Shown: positions 58,029-64,000 of the stretch, piece after piece
Layout of the letters: each line of letters begins with the position of its first letter
How positions within the stretch are numbered: the stretch's first letter is position 1
Source of the DNA: Pseudovirgaria hyperparasitica
Taxonomy: Eukaryota > Ascomycota > Dothideomycetes > Acrospermales > Acrospermaceae
DNA: 64,000 bases
Assembly (NCBI RefSeq): GCF_010093815.1
Contig: NW_022985577.1
Location: 1-64,000 of the forward strand
Direction: 5' to 3'
Notes under the pieces: generated by a model
The model's database searches: none
Seen by the model: only the letters and a program-made list of their open reading frames with translations
What the model was told of the DNA's origin: nothing
Position numbers and translations under genes: made by a program

Positions 58029-61000
58029 ATGCCTGGGCAACTGAAGTCCTTTCTGGGCTCCATGAAGAGACGACCCACGAAGGCCGCCGATGGGAGATCA
58101 GATGAAGCCGCTGCCGGCGCAGCAAAAAATGAGAAGACCTCAGTTGTCCATGATTTAAAACATCTTGGTCTGAAAAATACCAAAACCGTTGCCGAGGCCC
58201 TCACAACCCTGGCTGCTGGGAAACCTATGGATGACAAGGAGCTCTTACTGGAGAATGGTGTCTCTATGCTTCAGGGACTTCCACTTAACAGTGGCCTGAG
58301 TGAGAAAGTTTCAGATGGCTTCATCAGCATGCTTTGGAATGACCTACCACATCCTCCACCCACGTTGGCTGGTCCCACAACGAGATACCGGACACACGAC
58401 GGCAGTGGTAACAGTCCTTGGAACCCAGAAATGGGCAAAGCGGGCTCACCATACTCTCGTAGTGTTCCGCCCATGAAGCCCAAAGGCCCAGCATTACCAG
58501 ACCCTGAACTTGTGTATGAGAAGCTCATGAAGCGAGATGGTCCATTCAAGGAGCACCCGTCCGGTCTTAATAGACTGTTTTTCTCATTCGCTACGGTTGT
58601 TATACACGAATGCTTCCAAACAAGCAGGAAGGACGCATGGATCAACGAGACTTCGAGTTATGTAGACCTAAGTACTCTATATGGCAACACTGGGAACGAG
58701 CAAAGGCGAGTACGTACATATAACAATGGTCTAATTTACCCTGATTCTATCGCGTCAGAAAGAATCATGATGATGCCTCCTGGTGTCGTCGCGATTCTAG
58801 TTATGTTTTCAAGGAATCATAATCAGATTGCGCAAAATTTATTCTTAGTCAATGAGGATAGCAGATATAAGCCCTGGGACTCTCTTGATGAAGATGGAAA
58901 GAAATGGTAAGATTCATACATTAATATATGGATATTATAACTGATGTATGCTTTAGGCAGGATGAGGACATCTTTCAGCTGTCCCGCAACATAAATGTCG
59001 GGTTCTTCGCCACTGTTGTTCTTAAGGACTACGTTGCGGCTATTCTCAATACTCCAAGAGCGGACTCAACTTGGTCACTTGACCTCGGGAAAGAGATAAA
59101 ACAAGCAGGGTCACGCGTTGAACGTGGTAGTGGAAACGTCGTTTCGGTGGAGTTCGCTGTGCTCTATCATTGGCATGCAGCGCTCAGCGCTGCGGACGAC
59201 AAATGGATGGAGGATATTATCCGAGCCGCTCTTCCGGACCTGGGGCCAATTGACAATATGACTGTGGAGCTTTTCCATAAGGTCATGATGGTCCACGGCC
59301 ATAAGTTAATGGAAACTCCTCCTCAGAGATGGACATTTGGCGGTCTACAGCGGAATGAGAGCGGTAGTTTCAACGATAATGATCTCGCGGGGATCATCAA
59401 GAGTTGTATCGAAGAACCAGCACATGCTTTTGGTGCGCATGGCACACCAGCCAGTCTAAAAGTAGTGGATATCATGGGCCAGCTACAGGCCCGTAATCAG
59501 TTTAACGTGTGCACAATGAACGAGTAGGTCTTATCCACTATACTATTTGAACATTATTTTGATAAGTCTTCGCAGATTTCGCCGATATCTAAACTTGAAA
59601 GCATATGACAGCTTTGACGAATGGACCGATGACAAGGAAACCGCCAGGGCAGCGGAGCTTCTTTATGGTCACATAGAGAATCTTGAATTGTATCCAGGCT
59701 TAATGGCTGAATGCACCAAACCGGCGATGCCTGGTAGTGGGGTATGTCCAGGGCAAACCACAGGACGCGGTATTCTGGATGATGCAGTCTCTCTTGTTCG
59801 TGGTGATCGGTTTCTGAGCTATGACTTTAACAGCAACACCTTAACAAATTGGGGAGTCTCTAAGCTCGCCGCGAGCCCGCCAGGATCTTACGGAGGTATG
59901 CTTCCGCAGCTCCTCTTCAACGGTCTTCCTGAAGCGTTTGCGGGTACATCTCCTTACGTCCTGCTTCCATTCTACACCCCTAAGGCTGTCAAAGAAATTC
60001 TTACGAACAATAAGGTGATCGATTTATACGATCTCACTCGGCCGGACAGTGATCGTACTCGTCTTGTGAGCGTCCAAACTCACCAAGCCTGTCAGAATGT
60101 GCTCGAAGACCACGAGAATTTTCACGCTATAGCTTCGATTGCCACCGAGAGCCTACCCGACAGAACTAACAGACACTCCCTGGCCAATGGCAAGAGTACT
60201 GCCAACCGGCGGGAGGCTATTCACAAAGCCTTCTTCAACCACGGATTCGAGCAGAACGTAACAGAATTTTTTAGTACGAACGTGGCGGCTCTGATCAGGA
60301 AGCATTCTCTGAGCTTCTCGAGGAACAGGAATTCAATCAACATCGTTCGCGATGTTACGAACATAGCTCCAATTCTCTACATTGCTAGACGAGTCGCTAT
60401 TCCATTGAAAACCCAGGACTGCCCAAAGGGTCTAATGTCAATATACGAAACTTTTACCGTTCTCCTGGCTGTCTATCTATATCAGAGCTTTAACGTACTC
60501 CCCGTCAATGAGTGGAAACTCAGAGATGGTGCAAAAAGATCGTCAGAGCCTCTCCGCGCCGTCTTTGAGGCACACCTGAAGACCCAGAAAGGTCTTAAAG
60601 AGAGTGTGGTTGACTGGCTTGCGAAGGGCAGTTCCTATGAGGTCGGACCAGATGCTGACGCACTATACCACGCTTTGAACGAATCCGGACTTCCTGTTAG
60701 TGACTCAGCTACAGAGCTTATCGACCTGGGAGCTTCAATTGCTGGCAAATTGACCCATCAAGCGTCACTTCTTATTGATCTTTTCCTTAGTCGGGGATAC
60801 GAACAGTACAAAGAACGCATAGTTCAGCTTGCTCATATGCCAGTAGCAGAATCCGAGATAGAGCTGCGAGGTTTCGTGCTTGAAGGTATGCGGCATGCTA
60901 GTGTGAGCCCTGGCCTACCTCGCGTTGCTACAAATGATGTCTCGATAACAGACGGCACCCGTGGATTAGTCAACATCAAAGCAGGTCAGACTGTCATTGT

Positions 61001-61368
61001 TGCAACATCTAAGGCCGCTATGGTAAGAGCATTCTATGTCCAGCCAGATGACATTTATTGACCATCCATAGGACCCTGTTGCGTTCCCTGAACCTGAGAA
61101 GTTAAATCCGCAGCGCAATTTCACGGATAACATGCTTATGGGCTACGGACTACAGTCACAGTTCGGAACCCAACTTGTTGCCGCTTCACTTGCTGCCACA
61201 ATCAGGGAGGTCTTTAAACTTAAAAACTTGCGTCGTGCCCCTGGAAAACAGGGCTCGCTCACGACGACTTCAAACGACGTCGCTGGGGTTACACTGCGTC
61301 ACTACTTGGATGCCACTGCAAGAGAGGGTCCTATACCCACCTCACTTGTCTTAGAATATGATAATTAG
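58029..61368 (+). CDS. ppo: Psi-producing oxygenase (fatty-acid dioxygenase / P450 fusion) with an altered P450 heme site
   Basis: Four exons, join(58029..58906,58957..59523,59576..61022,61072..61368), 1062 residues, normal family length. The N-terminal heme dioxygenase domain has FSFATVVIHECFQTSRKD, TSSYVDLSTLYGN and FAVLYHWHAALS, where Tyr363 is the likely catalytic radical and His366 the heme ligand. It makes 8- or 10-hydroperoxides of linoleic/oleic acid (oxylipin signals for sporulation). The C-terminal P450 domain is present, but the thiolate loop reads GYGLQSQFG: the invariant Cys is Gln994. As described for PpoC-type enzymes, such a P450 half should not isomerise the hydroperoxide. 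Intron phases close throughout. It is probably PpoC-like. Confidence 0.92.
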
Positions 61369-61726
61369 TTGATTACGAAGATTTAGTATATAGCTTTACT
61401 ATCATATCATAATAAATAGTTTAATATATCTAAATCCTTTACTTTGATATATATTAAATAGTAGATTAGAGTATAACTTAAAAATAGAACAGAAATATAG
61501 AAGTTACAAGTAGATAGTATATATTATCTAAGTATATTTCATCTGAATACTAGTGTATGTGTATATCTACTGTTATATAATAGCTTGATTGCTTTTACTT
61601 ACTTTAGTATATATTTCTCAATAATACCTTTCTATTTACTATAGTTAAATTAATTCTATTTCTAGATTATACTTCCCTAACTGTAGTGTAGCTAGAATCA
61701 TATCAAATAATCTAGCTAATTCACGG
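61369..61726. repeat. AT-rich island (probable RIP relic)
   Basis: A TA-dense tract without ORFs directly after the oxygenase stop, ending abruptly near 61726. Like the other islands it looks like a RIP-degraded repeat. Confidence 0.55.
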
Positions 61727-62851
61727 TTGTCTGTTACCTTTCACCTGCTAAGGAATTCTATGTCTTTGATAATTGCGAGGAAGGAATTCGAGCGATATGA
61801 AGAAGCATACACGGAGCGGTTAAAGACACTAATAGACGAGAAAATGCAGGCGGGGCAGGAATGTTTATCGAAGATGGGAAAGAGGTACATAATTAGCGAA
61901 GATAGACCTCTAGAAGATAACATGACGGAAGACACAGGTACTAGCGTAGTAAACCACATCTTGCACCACGTCCCGTCTAATATGTATATACGCCCCATAC
62001 AACCTTTCATTAGTATTCAAACGGATCATGAAGAATGGTAGGATTCCCGTTCATCATCCTCTTGTGCCCGGTCCACCTTCCCTTCTCCTTCCTTCTCTTT
62101 AGAATGGCCCGTCCAGACTTTGTCTTCATTCGATTCATCAGGCCGTGTCTCCGCTTTCTCTTCCAATGAGTCCATCCGTTCATGGTATTACGAGCCGCGT
62201 ATCGAACCTGTATCGATACGAATGCGGGATGTGAGGATATGGCAACGTCTGGGCCGAACTCTGGTAGTCTTGTTCTCAAAGTGTCCGAAAGCTCTTGTGT
62301 TGTGCGGCACGATGTCGATTGTTGTGGTAACCTGGGACGGTGACATGTGAGGAAAGATATTGGTCGAGCATCCACTTGGGGATTAAAACTAATGTGAGGT
62401 AAGCTTGTGGGTAAAGAAGATACTGGCAATGTTGCGTAGCTCACCAGTGCTTGGACATCTGTAGTTGGCGTGACCACGACGGAAGGGAAGTTTGTGATCT
62501 TGCGAGCGATCGAAATGAATGAATGAATACCATATTGAGGTTCTATAAAGCTCTGCACTCAAGTTTCTCGGGCGAGGCTCCGGGTCGATACCCTGAAGTA
62601 ACTCCTCAGGTTCGCAAAGGTTCGGGAGAGGTCGGCGCAAAGCGACTTAGCCAAGTGGAGTTAGTTTCTACGAAAAGTTTGGACCCACTCTCAAGCTTTA
62701 GTCGGGAATAAAAAAGGACCGCAATACCGCTCAATAGACCTCTGCCTCAATGTACCTGAGATCTAGCAGCAATCACTCAGTATACGATTTCGATTCTTTA
62801 CCTCAGGCAGCCCGGACTAAGGCCATCGTCGAAAGATAGGTCTACATCAAC
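61727..62851. other. Intergenic; a charged ORF fragment but no firm gene
   Basis: A plus-strand open stretch at about 61760-62041 encodes charged, helix-like sequence (ARKEFERYEEAYTERLK) but has no good start or splice partners and sits against an AT-rich island. It could be a fragment of a degraded gene. The rest is featureless. Confidence 0.4.
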
Positions 62852-63571
62852 ATGGTGCGAGGAGACGCAGCCCGCTTCCAGTTCCTCCCCCCACATCGCA
62901 CTCTTCCCTCCACTCCTGTCCCACTCGCAGATGCAGAGAAGATGCTCACCGCGTATCTCGACAAGACCGACTATGAACCACACCTTCACCCAGACGCAAT
63001 TCTCAACGCCGTTGGCATACAGCTGTCTCTTTCTAGTGGCACAGAAGGCGGACTGACTTTACATAACCTACGGCGCATCCAGGCCGGCTTACGAGGAGAG
63101 AAACTTGGACCAGGGACATCGGCTGATGAAGATGCGAAGGGAAGCTTGCAGATTCAGCCTGCTGGTCAGGAAGAGGTGCGCGATGAAGAAGATGTTCTGG
63201 CTTCTGAAGATGAAGCTGCAGCTCTAGAAGAAGATCCGCTGCGTAGACCGATGCCAGCAGAGGAGAAGCTAGTGGACGGCATGGCAAGTGACCGCGAGTC
63301 AGAGCATGACGGCAAGAGTCAATACATCACTACTCAGCCGAAAGAGACCCAGGAGCCAGGTGATGACGAGGCACTGGTGACAGCGATCACTGCGAAGAAT
63401 GAAGCTGGCAAGAAACGGAAGAAGGTAGAGATAGGGAATGGCAGCGCTGCGAAAACATTCGAGACTTCGAGAGAGAGGAATCTTGAGAAAAAGAAGAAAG
63501 ACCAATCGAAGAAGTCGATAAATGAGAAAAAAACAAAAAGTGAGAAGAAGTCGAAGAAAGCCGATGTATAA
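62852..63571 (+). CDS. Lys/Glu/Arg-rich protein, possibly RNA polymerase I subunit Rpa14/Ker1-like
   Basis: A 239-residue single-exon protein. The N-terminal about 95 residues look folded: LADAEKMLTAYLDKTD, HPDAILNAVGIQLSLSSG and GGLTLHNLRRIQAGLRGE. The rest is acidic and then extremely Lys/Glu-rich, ending KKSKKADV. A helix followed by an (L)(K/R)RIQ-type helix recalls yeast Rpa14 and fission-yeast Ker1, the Rpb4-like stalk partner in Pol I. This assignment rests on pattern memory only. A nucleolar location would fit the basic tail. Convergent with the next gene, 152 bp between stops. Confidence 0.5.
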   Translation: MVRGDAARFQFLPPHRTLPSTPVPLADAEKMLTAYLDKTDYEPHLHPDAILNAVGIQLSLSSGTEGGLTLHNLRRIQAGLRGEKLGPGTSADEDAKGSLQIQPAGQEEVRDEEDVLASEDEAAALEEDPLRRPMPAEEKLVDGMASDRESEHDGKSQYITTQPKETQEPGDDEALVTAITAKNEAGKKRKKVEIGNGSAAKTFETSRERNLEKKKKDQSKKSINEKKTKSEKKSKKADV

Positions 63572-63723
63572 TTTCTACGACTAGCTCACGAAAAGGTTGA
63601 TGTAACATGTCACGAACACCAGTGGCCAATGATTCATTCTGTGAGATATGGAACGCATCACTTGAAGCATTATTCTATCCATCGGCAGGGCCTCACATAT
63701 TTCCGACGCCAGTTGATCCCAGC

Positions 63724-64000
63724 TCACAGTTCCCTTCCAGATGCCTTCTCCGCCCGCACCTGATCCGAGTCTTTCGACACTGGCCCATTCTCACCAGTCC
63801 AGCCCATGGCTCTCAACCGCTCGGTCAAGATCGGGTGCGAGTAGTGGAAGCTCGAGTACATCCAATCAGCGTCCATACTTGACAGATTCGTAATCTGAAG
63901 CTTGATCAAGGACGCAGCCAATTCGGTGGTATATCCGAGCTTGACGGCGAAGGCATCTATATGATGGTCAGTAACTAGTCAAAACCGGATAAAAAACAAA
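63724..64000 (-). CDS. ste24: CAAX prenyl protease 1 (Ste24, M48 family), C-terminal part
   Basis: Only the last exon (63724-63956) and part of the preceding intron (TATAG acceptor at 63957-63958) are in the window; the gene continues beyond 64000. The exon encodes DAFAVKLGYTTELAASLIK, NLSSMDADWMYSSFHYSHP and LTERLRAMGW, matching the Ste24 C-terminus including the last zinc-site helix and its DAFA motif. Ste24 is an ER-membrane zinc protease that trims farnesylated CaaX proteins such as a-factor. The tail SDQVRAEKASGREL is a family-variable extension. Confidence 0.88.

Noticed and set aside
61760-62041. Charged ORF (EFERYEEAYTERLK region) as a gene
   Set aside because: No ATG in good context, no splice partners, next to a degraded AT-rich island; kept only as an intergenic note.

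Overview
The window is nuclear DNA of a filamentous ascomycete (Pezizomycotina; a plant-associated Dothideomycete-type fungus is my best guess). Support: genes carry several short introns (46-65 nt, mostly GT-AG, often with a CTAAC-like branch site); families present are fungus-specific (UstYa-type oxidases, HsbA wall protein, psi-producing oxygenase, Shr3, Moco sulfurase of the HxB type); GC-balanced genic DNA is interrupted by very AT-rich islands that look like RIP-mutated repeat relics. There are no bacterial operons, and I saw no convincing RNA genes. Exon joins given below were worked out by hand from splice signals and reading-frame continuity.

Layout. 1-10.3 kb: an AT-rich edge, a low-complexity hypothetical protein, and a large coiled-coil/ubiquitin-like protein ending in a CaaX box with a long polypyrimidine-rich promoter, then about 3 kb without convincing genes. 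10.3-13.6 kb: a CCX/NCX-type Ca2+/cation exchanger. 14.7-21.0 kb: a compact candidate RiPP locus, made of a secreted precursor with four 40-residue repeats separated by Kex2-like sites plus three UstYa-family (DUF3328) genes, arranged as two divergent pairs. 22.8-29.7 kb: a Ser/Pro-rich conserved hypothetical protein, molybdenum cofactor sulfurase and the ER chaperone Shr3. 31-37 kb: a pectate lyase, a long-armed fold-back element, and an HsbA-type wall-protein gene split by a 652-bp hAT-type element with a perfect 8-bp target duplication. 38-43.5 kb: a P450, a DGAT2-type acyltransferase and a second fold-back element. 43.6-50.4 kb: PEX1 and MCM7, divergently transcribed from a 335-bp promoter. 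51.4-56.3 kb: two tandem DUF2235 alpha/beta-hydrolase paralogs. 58-61.4 kb: a psi-producing oxygenase whose P450 domain has lost its heme-thiolate cysteine. 62.9-64 kb: an Rpa14/Ker1-like protein and the C-terminus of the CaaX protease Ste24.

How the genes work together. The only cluster with a shared inferred task is 14.7-21.0 kb: the precursor would enter the secretory pathway, be cut at dibasic sites and be oxidatively cyclised by membrane-anchored UstYa-type enzymes. No tyrosinase, methyltransferase, transporter or regulator lies beside it, so it would be a minimal UstYa-only RiPP locus. Pectate lyase, HsbA-type wall protein, P450 and oxylipin synthase fit a plant-associated life. PEX1, MCM7, Shr3, the Moco sulfurase, DGAT2, Ste24 and the exchanger are ordinary housekeeping genes.
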